From a virus, in the IMG/VR virus record IMGVR_UViG_3300010368_000003, positions 1-42,018 of that record: a DNA stretch of 42,018 nucleotides; one strand, given 5' to 3'. The position numbers were made by a program, and so were the translations under genes. The notes under the pieces were generated by a model. That model was not told the DNA's origin. It did no database searches and saw nothing but the letters and a program-made list of their open reading frames with translations. The first letter of the stretch is position 1; each line of letters begins with the position of its first letter. Of the stretch, positions 34,570-41,237 are shown piece by piece.

Positions 34570-34814
34570 GTAAAGCTTCAGAGAAAGCCCTATCAGAACT
34601 TCATGCACAACTCGCGACTGTCCTTAAAGATGGCCTTGGAGTGCTTGATGAATTTGGTAGGCCCAACTCCTCACTCCTCTCGGTAGCCCGTCAGTTCTTA
34701 AAGGATAACCATATTGAGACAGCCTCAGGTGTCCAAACAGGTCCCCTTCACGGATTGGCTGGGTTACCAGTATTTGATGATGACAACGTAGTCCCCCTTC
34801 GCAAGAACGGTTAG
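34566..34814 (+). CDS. terS: Small terminase subunit (T7 gp18 type)
   Basis: An 82-residue protein that recognises phage DNA for packaging. The N-terminal KASEKALSELHAQLATVLKDGL and the SSLLSVARQFLKDNHIE segment are typical of T7-type small terminases, and the C-terminus LPVFDDDNVVPLRKNG is the usual acidic tail. It begins in an ATGA overlap. In T7 the gene directly overlaps the large terminase; here it is separated from it by a structured spacer and an HNH endonuclease gene. Confidence 0.82.
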   Translation: MSKASEKALSELHAQLATVLKDGLGVLDEFGRPNSSLLSVARQFLKDNHIETASGVQTGPLHGLAGLPVFDDDNVVPLRKNG

Positions 34815-34827
34815 ACCTCTTTAAACA

Positions 34828-34896
34828 GCCCTAGAACCTCGTAAGACCAAAAGAGTGGTGTATGCATACCCTCTCCATTTGGAGAGCTTCTAGGGC
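34828..34896 (+). other. Structured spacer between terS and HNH gene
   Basis: A closing stem GCCCTAGAA (34828-34836) pairs perfectly with TTCTAGGGC (34888-34896). Inside it lie a perfect hairpin CTCTCC-ATTT-GGAGAG (34871-34886) and the palindrome GTATGCATAC (34860-34869). The RNA should fold into a stable multibranch structure. It could be an RNA-processing site or the insertion border of the HNH gene. It has no T tract, so it is not a simple terminator. Confidence 0.6.
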
Positions 34897-34927
34897 CTCT
34901 ATAGCCGCCAAGAGTGGCCCTCACAAC

Positions 34928-35437
34928 ATGACAAAACAATGTCCCAAGTGCGTAACAGTTAAACCTGTTTTGTGTTTCTATAAAAATAAATCAAGGCATG
35001 ACGGGCTTGCAAGTGTATGTATGCCTTGCTCAAAAGTGTACCAATCCAACAGCATCCGATCAAACCCTGCATCAGGGAAGGAAGCAGCCTCCCTCTGGAA
35101 GGCGACACCGAATGGACGAATAAACAACCTCCTTCATGGAGCCCGAACTCGGGCAGCAGTAAAGGGACTTCCCTGCACACTTACCCATGAATGGATTGCC
35201 TCCCGACTGGCTCTCGGCTCCTGTGAGGTAACAGGTATTCCCTTTAACTTTAGTAGGGACGGAAGAGGGAGTGGATTTAAAAACCCATTCATCCCAAGCC
35301 TTGATCAAATACTCCCAAATCTGGGATACACACCAGAAAATACACAGATTGTTGTGTGGTCCTATAACGCAGCAAAGGGTGCAGGATCCCACGAAGACGT
35401 ACTGAAATTAGCAAAGGCACTGTGTCATGTCGAATGA
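34928..35437 (+). CDS. HNH endonuclease, inserted between terminase genes
   Basis: A 169-residue protein starting at ATG 34928. The frame is open from 34862, but the upstream 22 codons lie in the hairpin region and look non-coding. It begins with a zinc-ribbon pair CPKC...CMPC (residues 5-34) and ends with an HNH-type module CEVTGIPF...PSLDQILPNLGYTPENTQIVV...NAAKG. This is the architecture of phage free-standing homing endonucleases and is similar to, though diverged from, the gene at 2544. The stop overlaps the large terminase start by 11 bases. It separates terS and terL, which are adjacent in most relatives, so it is probably a mobile insertion. Confidence 0.82.
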   Translation: MTKQCPKCVTVKPVLCFYKNKSRHDGLASVCMPCSKVYQSNSIRSNPASGKEAASLWKATPNGRINNLLHGARTRAAVKGLPCTLTHEWIASRLALGSCEVTGIPFNFSRDGRGSGFKNPFIPSLDQILPNLGYTPENTQIVVWSYNAAKGAGSHEDVLKLAKALCHVE

Positions 35438-37115
35438 AGATGATCTAAAGCGGATAAAGGGGGATTTCCGGGTTTTCATGTCAGTGATCTGGGATCACCT
35501 TAACTTGCCAACCCCAACCCCCATTCAATATGACATGGCCCACTACCTCCAGCATGGCCCCCGGCGGATGCTCATTGAAGCCTTCCGGGGTGTGGGTAAG
35601 TCTTGGGTGACATCCGCCTTTGCCTGCTGGGTTCTCTTGAACGACCCACAGCAGAAGGTGTTGGTGGTATCAGCCTCAAAGGACCGAGCAGATGCATTCT
35701 CTTCATTTGTTAAGCGATTGATAAATGAGGTCCCAATCCTCCAGCACCTCTCCCCCGGACCCGGTCAGAGGGACTCCATGATTGCCTTTGATGTGGGCCC
35801 AGCGAGAGCCTCACATTCCCCCTCAGTGAAGTCAGTGGGTATCACAGGACAGATCTCAGGCTCCCGTGCCAACGTACTGATCGCGGATGATACGGAGACC
35901 CCTGGCAATAGTCAGACACAGACCATGAGGGACAGACTCTCAGAAGCTGTCAAAGAGTTTGATGCCGTGATTGTGCCGGGAGCCAGGATTGTTTACCTCG
36001 GTACTCCACAGACAGAGATGTCCCTGTACACCCAACTTGGTGAGCGGGGATACGAGACACGAATCTGGCCTGCCCTGTACCCAGAGATCAACAAGATCGA
36101 TAGCTACAAGGGGGCACTGGCTCCCATGATCACCAAGGCAGTGAGGGACAACGAGAAGCTTGTGGGAACCACCACAGAGCCTCGTAGGTTCTCTGACGAA
36201 GATCTTATGGAGCGAAGACTCTCTTACGGTAAGGCTGGCTTTGCCCTTCAGTTCCTCTTGGATACTTCCCTGAGTGATGGCGACCGATATCCACTCAAGA
36301 TTCGGGACTTAATCGTCATGTCGTTAAACCCTTCAATGGGGAACACGAAGATTGCTTGGGCCAATGATCCAGCGGGGGTGATCTCTGATGTGCCCAATGT
36401 GGCCCTCACTGGGGATAAGTTTTTCCGTCCAATGTGGAAGTCTGACGATATGGCCGACTACACAGGGGCCATGATGTTCATCGATCCCTCTGGTCGAGGT
36501 GGAGATGAGACAGGCTGGGCTGTGACCAAGCAACTGATGGGCAATGTATTCTTAATGGATGCAGGGGGTTCCAAAGCTGGGTACACCCCGGAGGCTCTTA
36601 AGTTTCTTGCTGAGAAGGCCAAGGAGCATAACGTCAAGCTCATTCAGGTGGAGTCCAACTTCGGTGATGGTATGTTCACGGAACTGCTCAAGCCTGTCCT
36701 TGGGAGCATCTACCCCTGCTCCATTGAGGAGATCAGGGCTACAGGCCAGAAGGAACTAAGGATCATTGAGACACTTGAACCCGTGATGTCTAGTCACAGG
36801 TTGGTGGTGGATCAACGACTGATCACCAAAGACTATGCCACCGCTGAAACAGATATCAAGTACTCCCTCTTCTATCAAATGACCCGGATCACCAAAGACC
36901 GGGGAGCCCTGATACATGATGACAGGCTGGATGCTGTGGAAGGTGCGGTACGGTACTGGACCAAATCAATGGCAAGGGATAACGATAAGGCCAACCTGGC
37001 TCACCGTGACAACCTTCTAAAGATTGATCTTAAGGGATTCATGAAGAATGCCCTTGGAGGCCCTGCTGTGGCTCGTAAGGCCAACTGGTCAGGGACCAAT
37101 GCCAGAATGAGGTAA
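35427..37115 (+). CDS. terL: Large terminase subunit, packaging ATPase-nuclease (T7 gp19 type)
   Basis: A 562-residue DNA-packaging motor. The ATPase domain has Walker A EAFRGVGKS with Lys58 and a Walker B-like VLIADDTE near residue 150, with VYLGTPQTE as the coupling motif. The nuclease domain contains MMFIDPSGRGGDETG, QVESNFGDG and the late acidic DDRLDAVEGAVRYW. The length is close to T7 gp19 (586). The start lies inside the end of the HNH gene. The stop is directly followed by promoter copy 3 and then by the gene-poor region that probably holds the packaging ends. Confidence 0.96.
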   Translation: MSNEDDLKRIKGDFRVFMSVIWDHLNLPTPTPIQYDMAHYLQHGPRRMLIEAFRGVGKSWVTSAFACWVLLNDPQQKVLVVSASKDRADAFSSFVKRLINEVPILQHLSPGPGQRDSMIAFDVGPARASHSPSVKSVGITGQISGSRANVLIADDTETPGNSQTQTMRDRLSEAVKEFDAVIVPGARIVYLGTPQTEMSLYTQLGERGYETRIWPALYPEINKIDSYKGALAPMITKAVRDNEKLVGTTTEPRRFSDEDLMERRLSYGKAGFALQFLLDTSLSDGDRYPLKIRDLIVMSLNPSMGNTKIAWANDPAGVISDVPNVALTGDKFFRPMWKSDDMADYTGAMMFIDPSGRGGDETGWAVTKQLMGNVFLMDAGGSKAGYTPEALKFLAEKAKEHNVKLIQVESNFGDGMFTELLKPVLGSIYPCSIEEIRATGQKELRIIETLEPVMSSHRLVVDQRLITKDYATAETDIKYSLFYQMTRITKDRGALIHDDRLDAVEGAVRYWTKSMARDNDKANLAHRDNLLKIDLKGFMKNALGGPAVARKANWSGTNARMR

Positions 37116-37143
37116 ATCCGTTCCGGACACCTTAGGAGAATGT
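37114..37143 (+). promoter_or_regulatory. Phage-type promoter copy 3, at the packaging end
   Basis: Third copy of the shared TCCGTTCCGGACACCT-WAGGAGA element; its first bases are the terL stop codon. No gene follows for 1.3 kb. T7 has a promoter of the same kind near its right end (phiOR) that serves replication and packaging, not gene expression. The position here suggests the same use. Confidence 0.75.
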
Positions 37144-37524
37144 ACAAAGTTCTCTGGGGGCGGGATCTACTTGATGTCAAGAGATTCTGGTGGCTTTGCT
37201 GGCAACAGCAGACTTGAGACCACTGGGCGGGAACTTCACTTGACATCTAAACAGATGGTAAGTCATTAGACCTTGCAACGTAGTACATCAATATGACATG
37301 GGTCATAGGGTGTACCTTGGGCTATCTTAAGAGTAATCTTAAGGTAATCTGGGGGGTAGGGGGGTAGGCGTTTCTTACTTTCTGTCTACCTAAAGAGAGA
37401 GAGATAAAGGAACCATCTAAAGATATCTAAAGATACCCTTAATGAGTCTCTTCGTACCCTTTAAGGTACAACTGCTGGAGCATGGTCATTATTGTCCTCC
37501 ATCCAGTACACACTCACAGGTTCA

Positions 37525-37568
37525 TCACAAGGACATCTTAAGGAACATCCCTTAGGTTCTCCTTGTGA
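37525..37568. repeat. Long stem-loop
   Basis: TCACAAGGA (37525-37533) pairs perfectly with TCCTTGTGA (37560-37568). The 26-base interior can itself pair in part (TAAGG / CCTTA). It lies in the probable packaging region. Confidence 0.7.
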
Positions 37569-37868
37569 GGTACTTGAAGTAGATCACTTCATCATGCACC
37601 ATGATCTCCATGACCTGAGAGCCTCACCTTGCCATCCCCGTGGCCTCTGGATGGACTCTTTGGATTGACATGGGCATAGTCCTCAAGCTACACGATAGGG
37701 CCTCCTGAGAGGTTCTAAGGGGGCTCTTAAGAGGGGTCTAAAGATTTGCTACAAAAATGTCTAAGGGTAGCTCGAGTTTCCACCCGCGCGACTCCCCCCG
37801 TGTACCCCCTCGCTTCCCTGTGGTTAATCAGGTGGGTGCCCCTATGGAGAGCCTATTGATTCCCTAGC

Positions 37869-37889
37869 GTGCCACTGTATTAATGGCAC
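37869..37889. promoter_or_regulatory. GTGCCA palindrome, candidate operator
   Basis: GTGCCA (37869-37874) and TGGCAC (37884-37889) face each other across 9 bases, and the flanks AGCGTG and CACGCT pair further with a small bulge. The same hexamer pair, 8 bases apart, occurs twice upstream of the RNAP gene (41453-41472 and 41781-41800). It may bind the same regulator. Confidence 0.5.
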
Positions 37890-37953
37890 GATCACGCTAA
37901 GTCATTGATTCATATGGGATGGCAAGAGATTAGATATCCCATGCACTGTGGGT

Positions 37954-37990
37954 TAGCCCTTAGATTGTCTTAAGAGATGGTCAAGGGCTA
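37954..37990. repeat. Inverted repeat
   Basis: TAGCCCTT (37954-37961) and AAGGGCTA (37983-37990) form a perfect 8-bp stem around a 21-base loop. It lies a few bases upstream of the perfect 12-bp palindrome GACTGATCAGTC at 37998-38009. Confidence 0.65.
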
Positions 37991-38086
37991 TTATGTAGAC
38001 TGATCAGTCACCATTTGAACTGCTTAGTTCTTAATGAGAATGATTATCATCTTCTGTTTTTGACTATCTGTGGCTTCAATAGTCCT

Positions 38087-38155
38087 TAGCTATCCCCTAA
38101 GACTACCCAATAGCTATCCCCTAAGACAACCAATAGCTATCCTCTATAACACCCA
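38087..38155. repeat. Tandem repeat, three units of 22-24 bp
   Basis: The units start TAGCTATCCCCTAAGAC at 38087 and 38111, and a more diverged third unit follows at 38134. A hairpin GTGCAT/ATGCAC (38158-38174) comes directly after. Short direct repeats here are compatible with an origin, a protein-binding array or the terminal-region repeats of T7-like phages. Confidence 0.75.
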
Positions 38156-38283
38156 GGGTGCATCCCTTATGCACTCATAAGACACCCAAAGCCTGCCCAA
38201 AGACACCTAGAGACACTCCCCAGAATTTCACTTAAGACCATCAAAACGCTCAATCTGTGGCTTTGACCTAAAAATAATCCCAT

Positions 38284-38331
38284 GTTACAGCACCTGTAAC
38301 CTATTGATTTAATTGACTATTCCAAAATAGT
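38284..38331. promoter_or_regulatory. Two adjacent palindromes with a -35-like hexamer
   Basis: GTTACAG-CAC-CTGTAAC (38284-38300) and ACTATT-CCAA-AATAGT (38316-38331) are both perfect inverted repeats. TTGACT at 38313-38318 overlaps the second one and could be the -35 box of an early host promoter. Operator-over-promoter geometry is suggested, but no clear -10 box is visible. Confidence 0.4.
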
Positions 38332-38434
38332 TCAAATTAAGTGACATTTGTTTATCCCCGATTCGAGACAATCCCCATTTAACGTGCCACAATTCATCCA
38401 TGCACTTAATTAAGAGTGTTTAAAGGACCTCCAA

Positions 38435-38521
38435 ATGATCATTCGCTTATCCCTAACTGCCCTATATATGACCATCACTGTGGTGGCAATGCTTTCTTAC
38501 TTTGACTGTTTGACTAAATAA
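38435..38521 (+). CDS. Membrane micropeptide, 28 aa
   Basis: A 28-codon frame with an AAAGGA ribosome-binding site 7 bases before the ATG. The product is one hydrophobic helix (LSLTALYMTITVVAMLSYF) with a short charged end (DCLTK). It is the first of four small genes downstream of the gene-poor region, the place of T7 early genes that act on the host. Its stop is directly followed by the repeated leader of the next gene. The role is unknown, and the short length leaves some doubt. Confidence 0.5.
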   Translation: MIIRLSLTALYMTITVVAMLSYFDCLTK

Positions 38522-38555
38522 TCCCCATTACAGGAATATCACTATCATGAAAACA
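38521..38555 (+). repeat. Repeated early-gene leader, copy 1
   Basis: A 35-base stretch that includes the ribosome-binding site and the first codons of the gene at 38547. It matches 38719-38753 at 31 of 35 positions, and both contain ATCCCCATT and TATCACTATCATGAAAACA. Confidence 0.85.
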
Positions 38556-38705
38556 ATATTTGCATCACTTCCAGTAGGTACACGCTTCACCTGTAACGGT
38601 CAAGAGTGCATCAAACAATCCACTCGTACTGCCTTAATGGTCAACGTGGGCCGCGTTTTCTACTATGCACGCACTGACCGCGTCCGTATCCTTGGCACCG
38701 TCTAA
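38547..38705 (+). CDS. Small early protein, 52 aa
   Basis: A 52-residue basic protein (MKTIFASLPVGTRFTCNGQECIKQSTRTALM...GRVFYYARTDRVRIL) with a small all-beta look and two cysteines. It starts behind a leader shared with the next gene. The pattern PVGTRF-x-NG-x-E-x-x-K-x-S-x-x-x-A is like small phage proteins found in early operons, but no function is known to me. Several Arg and Lys residues would suit nucleic-acid binding. It is expected to be expressed early by host RNA polymerase. Confidence 0.7.
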   Translation: MKTIFASLPVGTRFTCNGQECIKQSTRTALMVNVGRVFYYARTDRVRILGTV

Positions 38706-38718
38706 ATTTATCTTAATC

Positions 38719-38753
38719 ATCCCCATTTAAAGAGTATCACTATCATGAAAACA
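38719..38753 (+). repeat. Repeated early-gene leader, copy 2
   Basis: Second copy of the 35-base leader, covering the ribosome-binding region and the start of the gene at 38745. The identity runs into the first three codons (ATGAAAACA), so two successive early genes share leader and N-terminus. Confidence 0.85.
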
Positions 38754-39059
38754 ACCGTATCCCTTTATGACTTCCGCGAAGCCTTCCGTCAGTCAGGCCG
38801 TGAAAACTTCAGTTATGAAGGATTGAGCTTGTTGTTCGAATACTTCGAAGACTGCTCCCCTGATATGGAGCTTGATGTTGTTGCAATTTGCTGCGACTAC
38901 ACGGAAGACGATGCCGTAAGCATTGCGGGGAACTATGACATTGACATCACAGACATGGATGAAGACGAAACCCTTGAAGCGGTGCAGGACTATTTGAACA
39001 ATCACACGTCAGTCATGGGAACCACTTCGCCTGGTTCGATTGTTTACGCTGATTTTTAA
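38745..39059 (+). CDS. Acidic early protein, 104 aa
   Basis: A 104-residue, strongly acidic protein (clusters YFEDCSPDMELDVVAICCDYTEDD near residue 33 and DIDITDMDEDETLEAVQDY near residue 65). Proteins with the FREAF..SGR..FSYEGL..LFEYFE and LDVVAICCDYTE pattern are widespread, uncharacterised phage proteins. Its high negative charge and early position would suit a DNA-mimic or an antirestriction role like T7 gp0.3, but it is not recognisably homologous to Ocr, so this is inference only. The start is fixed by the shared leader. Confidence 0.78.
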   Translation: MKTTVSLYDFREAFRQSGRENFSYEGLSLLFEYFEDCSPDMELDVVAICCDYTEDDAVSIAGNYDIDITDMDEDETLEAVQDYLNNHTSVMGTTSPGSIVYADF

Positions 39060-39069
39060 GGGGATGACT

Positions 39070-39249
39070 ATGTTCAAAGTAATCGAAAAGCTCAACCCAT
39101 TAGCGGTTCATTGTATTTGTGATAACCGCGCCCGTGCAGAACACTGGATCAACGTATTAGCCCCCGAATATTGCTCTAAGGGCTACTTTATGGATAAGAC
39201 TCTCACGCCTGATAGTTTCACAATCAAGGCCCCCATAGCCACGGCTTGA
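39070..39249 (+). CDS. Small early protein, 59 aa
   Basis: A 59-residue protein (MFKVIEKLNPLAVHCICDNRARAEHWINVLAPEYCSKGYFMDKTLTPDSFTIKAPIATA). The ATG at 39070 has AAGGGG six bases upstream. ATG 39064 would add two residues but sits too close to that site. The pattern RAEHWINVLAPEYCSKGYFMDKTLTPDSFTI is typical of small conserved proteins in phage early operons. No function is known. It is the last gene before a 458-base intergenic stretch. Confidence 0.68.
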   Translation: MFKVIEKLNPLAVHCICDNRARAEHWINVLAPEYCSKGYFMDKTLTPDSFTIKAPIATA

Positions 39250-39274
39250 TCATCCCCATTCAGTGATATTCCCC

Positions 39275-39294
39275 AAAGCCCTCCAGAGGGTTTT
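39275..39294 (+). terminator. Hairpin terminator, duplicated element copy A
   Basis: AAAGCCCT-CCAG-AGGGTTTT forms an 8-bp stem (one G-T pair) ending in T residues. It lies 25 bases after the last early gene and could work in both directions because of its A/T flanks. Confidence 0.55.
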
Positions 39295-39511
39295 CCAATG
39301 GTTTCCCATGCACAAAGTATGGGTCGCCATTGCAAAGCCTACGCAACTACCCCAACCACAAATGATCCCCCTTAAAACCCTCCCTTGGCCCTTCCCAACA
39401 CAGCTTCCCGCGAAGCGCTTGAGTGGCCCACCACAGCCACCACAGCCCAAATTTAACCCTGCCCATTGTGAGGATGCCTTGCTATAGTCCCCACTTAACG
39501 ACAATCCCCTT

Positions 39512-39529
39512 AGACCCTCTAAGGGTTTT
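39512..39529 (+). terminator. Hairpin terminator, duplicated element copy B
   Basis: AGACCCT-CTA-AGGGTTTT is a short stem followed by TTTTCCC. It belongs to the second copy of the duplicated element. The stem is short, so termination would be weak. Confidence 0.45.
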
Positions 39530-39707
39530 CCCTTTGGTTTCTAACGCACAATAGTTATCAAAGGGAAAATGGTTGACTTAAATCAACGTATTTTCTAGGA
39601 CCCACCCCATTTGTGGGATGACAACTGGACAGAACCACAGTACCATCTCATGACAATTATCAATCACGCCCACTTTAGTATGGGGCGCAACACACACAAA
39701 GGAGTCC

Positions 39708-39887
39708 ATGAAGTGTAAAATAATTCCAGTCGATATCTTTATCGAAATCGTCCCCACTACAGAAGTTTCTCTGATAGTGGATTTTCTTATTGACGAGGCA
39801 AACCTTGAAATTTGGCTATACCGCCTCCATCTAATAATCTCGAAAAAGGTTACATATGTCCACAAATACACGGATCGCAGCGAATAA
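39708..39887 (+). CDS. Small hypothetical protein, 59 aa
   Basis: A 59-codon frame with a strong AAAGGAG ribosome-binding site four bases before the ATG. The product (MKCKIIPVDIFIEIVPTTEVSLIVDFLIDEANLEIWLYRLHLIISKKV...) is rich in Ile, Val and Leu with alternating charges and looks like a small alpha/beta or beta-rich protein. It overlaps the start of the MarR-like gene by 32 bases, so the two are probably coupled. Lying at the head of the lysogeny operon, it could be an excisionase or a Cro-like partner, but no helix-turn-helix is evident and this is speculation. Confidence 0.55.
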   Translation: MKCKIIPVDIFIEIVPTTEVSLIVDFLIDEANLEIWLYRLHLIISKKVTYVHKYTDRSE

Positions 39888-40212
39888 GACCCTGCAAATA
39901 CTGAACACAATCAGGGCTCAAGAGCAAGATATGCCCCTAGGTCAAGCCGTTAGCATCATGCTGATCGCCCTGGGTGAAACAAGTGATGGTGGGGGCCTCT
40001 CAGGAACTGAACTGGAGAAGCAGGGGCAGTTCTCAAGAGCCTCCGCTGGACGCTATGCCAATGCACTAGCTACGGTGGACCGTAAAGGTGACCCCGGCCT
40101 TGATCTGGTCAGCTATGCACGCAAGCCCACAGATGACCGCACGAAGGTCCTCAGGCTCACCAAAAAGGGACAGCTTCTGATGTCCCAAATTGCTGCAATA
40201 CTGGAGAAATAA
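39856..40212 (+). CDS. MarR-like winged-helix DNA-binding protein
   Basis: A 118-residue protein with the order of elements of a MarR-type winged helix: MPLGQAVSIMLIALGETSDGGGLSGTELEKQGQFSRASAGRYANALATV (helix-turn-helix, about residues 26-74), then LVSYARKPTDDRTKVLRLTKKGQLLMSQIAAIL (the wing with its DxR turn, followed by a C-terminal helix). MarR proteins bind short palindromes as dimers. The stop is one base before the integrase ATG, so the two genes form an operon. It is the best candidate for the lysogeny regulator, and the GTGCCA palindromes near the RNAP gene are candidate targets. Neither function is shown directly. Confidence 0.75.
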   Translation: MSTNTRIAANKTLQILNTIRAQEQDMPLGQAVSIMLIALGETSDGGGLSGTELEKQGQFSRASAGRYANALATVDRKGDPGLDLVSYARKPTDDRTKVLRLTKKGQLLMSQIAAILEK

Positions 40213-40213
40213 C

Positions 40214-41227
40214 ATGGCTGTATATCCAAAAGGAGAGCGCTTCATGGGCTCCGTAGGGACAGGCGAAGAGAGGGTCAGGAAGACCTTCAAGACTGTTTCC
40301 GAGGCACAAGTATGGGTTGAGGAAGAAGAGGCCCGTAGAGCGGCTTCTGAGGCCCTTGCCGCCACCTTGGAGAGTGTCCCAACTTGCTGGACTCTTCAAG
40401 AGGCCCTAGACCAAGTCCATAGACACGTCTGGAAGGGTACTGGGGGAGAGTCAAAGGCACTGATCAATGCAGGCCAAGCCTTGGCTTTTTTTGGTCCCGG
40501 TACTCTCGTATCTGAGATAGACGCTGGATGGATTATTGAGTGGATGGAAGAGTTGCAGGATGAAGAGGGCAATTCAGGGTCCACCTGCAATAAGAAGCTC
40601 AGTGCCCTGTCAATGATGCTTAAGAGGTCCGAAGAGTTCGGCGGCTTGCTCTCCTTACCCAAAATGAAACGATACAAAGAGTCACAGCACCGTATTCGCT
40701 GGTTCAGTGATGCCGAAGAGTCGGCAATGCTCAAGATGTCCCTACATCTCGGAATGCCTGATCTCCATGACTTCATTGTCATTGGGCTGGATACTGGGTT
40801 TCGTAAGAGCGAACTACTGGGCCTCACGATGCAGGACTATCACAAGGGGATGCTCATGCTTCACGCAGGAGAGACCAAGAATGGTGACTCACGGTCTATT
40901 CCCTGCTCTGCCCGAGTCAAGGAGATCTTGACCAAGAAGACCAACAAGGTATTCCCCACGCTCACCCATGCGATGCTCCGCAAGCAGTGGGAAGACCTCC
41001 GCTCGGTACTCCAGAAAGATGATGACCCAGGTTTCATTATTCATGTACTCCGCCACACCTGTGCGACCAGGCTGGTATCTGAAGGGGTTCCATTGACAAC
41101 CGTGCAGAACTGGATGGGTCACAAGGTCATTCAGACAACAATGAGGTATGCACACATGGCTCATGGACAGCTTCAGGCTGCTGTTGCTTTGCTTGAAGCG
41201 AGAATCCCGGAATCAAGTAGCGTATAA
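40214..41227 (+). CDS. int: Tyrosine recombinase, phage integrase
   Basis: A 337-residue site-specific recombinase. Catalytic residues are visible in the expected order: Arg197 (TGFRKSELLGL), a Lys in the ETKNGDSRSIP beta turn, His277 and Arg280 (HVLRHT), His303 (NWMGHK) and the nucleophile Tyr312 (MRYAH). The N-terminal ~65 residues form a small arm-binding-type domain with basic residues, followed by a core-binding helical domain. The frame opens earlier, but ATG 40214 has GGAG upstream and lies one base after the MarR-like stop. A complete tRNA-Leu gene starts 10 bases after the stop, the usual position of attP. Confidence 0.96.
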   Translation: MAVYPKGERFMGSVGTGEERVRKTFKTVSEAQVWVEEEEARRAASEALAATLESVPTCWTLQEALDQVHRHVWKGTGGESKALINAGQALAFFGPGTLVSEIDAGWIIEWMEELQDEEGNSGSTCNKKLSALSMMLKRSEEFGGLLSLPKMKRYKESQHRIRWFSDAEESAMLKMSLHLGMPDLHDFIVIGLDTGFRKSELLGLTMQDYHKGMLMLHAGETKNGDSRSIPCSARVKEILTKKTNKVFPTLTHAMLRKQWEDLRSVLQKDDDPGFIIHVLRHTCATRLVSEGVPLTTVQNWMGHKVIQTTMRYAHMAHGQLQAAVALLEARIPESSSV

Positions 41228-41237
41228 TTCGTATCGT

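Larger units (their letters stand above)
37144..38434. other. Gene-poor 1.3-kb region, probable genome-end and early control region
   Basis: I see no convincing gene on either strand. The stretch has G-runs (37351-37368), many short CTAAAG, CTTAAG and CTAAGG words, several strong hairpins (37525-37568, 37869-37889, 37914-37942, 37954-37990), shorter palindromes and a 23-bp tandem repeat (38087-38155). T7 has CCTAAAG-type short repeats next to its terminal repeats and its early host promoters nearby. This is therefore the best candidate for the physical ends, packaging signals and host-RNAP promoters. A TTGACA at 37229 with a 17-base spacer to TCATTA is a weak sigma-70 candidate. Confidence 0.6.
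39250..39707. other. Intergenic region with duplicated hairpin element
   Basis: There is no convincing gene. The stretch contains an element of about 52 bases present twice in diverged form (39268-39319 and 39503-39556), each with a short hairpin followed by TTTT and then a TGGTTTC...GCACAA string. A near-palindrome GTTGACTT-AAATCAAC (39572-39587) overlaps a TTGACT that could be a -35 box, and CCCAC/GTGGG (39602-39618) forms another hairpin. It separates the early genes from the lysogeny module and probably holds terminators and the promoter of the latter. Confidence 0.55.

Noticed and set aside
37440-37700. Short minus-strand frames with good ribosome-binding sites (for example GGAGGACAATAATG)
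   Set aside because: All are about 20 codons or shorter, stop codons are frequent, and the region is dominated by inverted repeats. No other minus-strand genes exist in the genome.
38087-38155. CRISPR-like array
   Set aside because: The units are directly adjacent with no unique spacers, so this is a plain tandem repeat.
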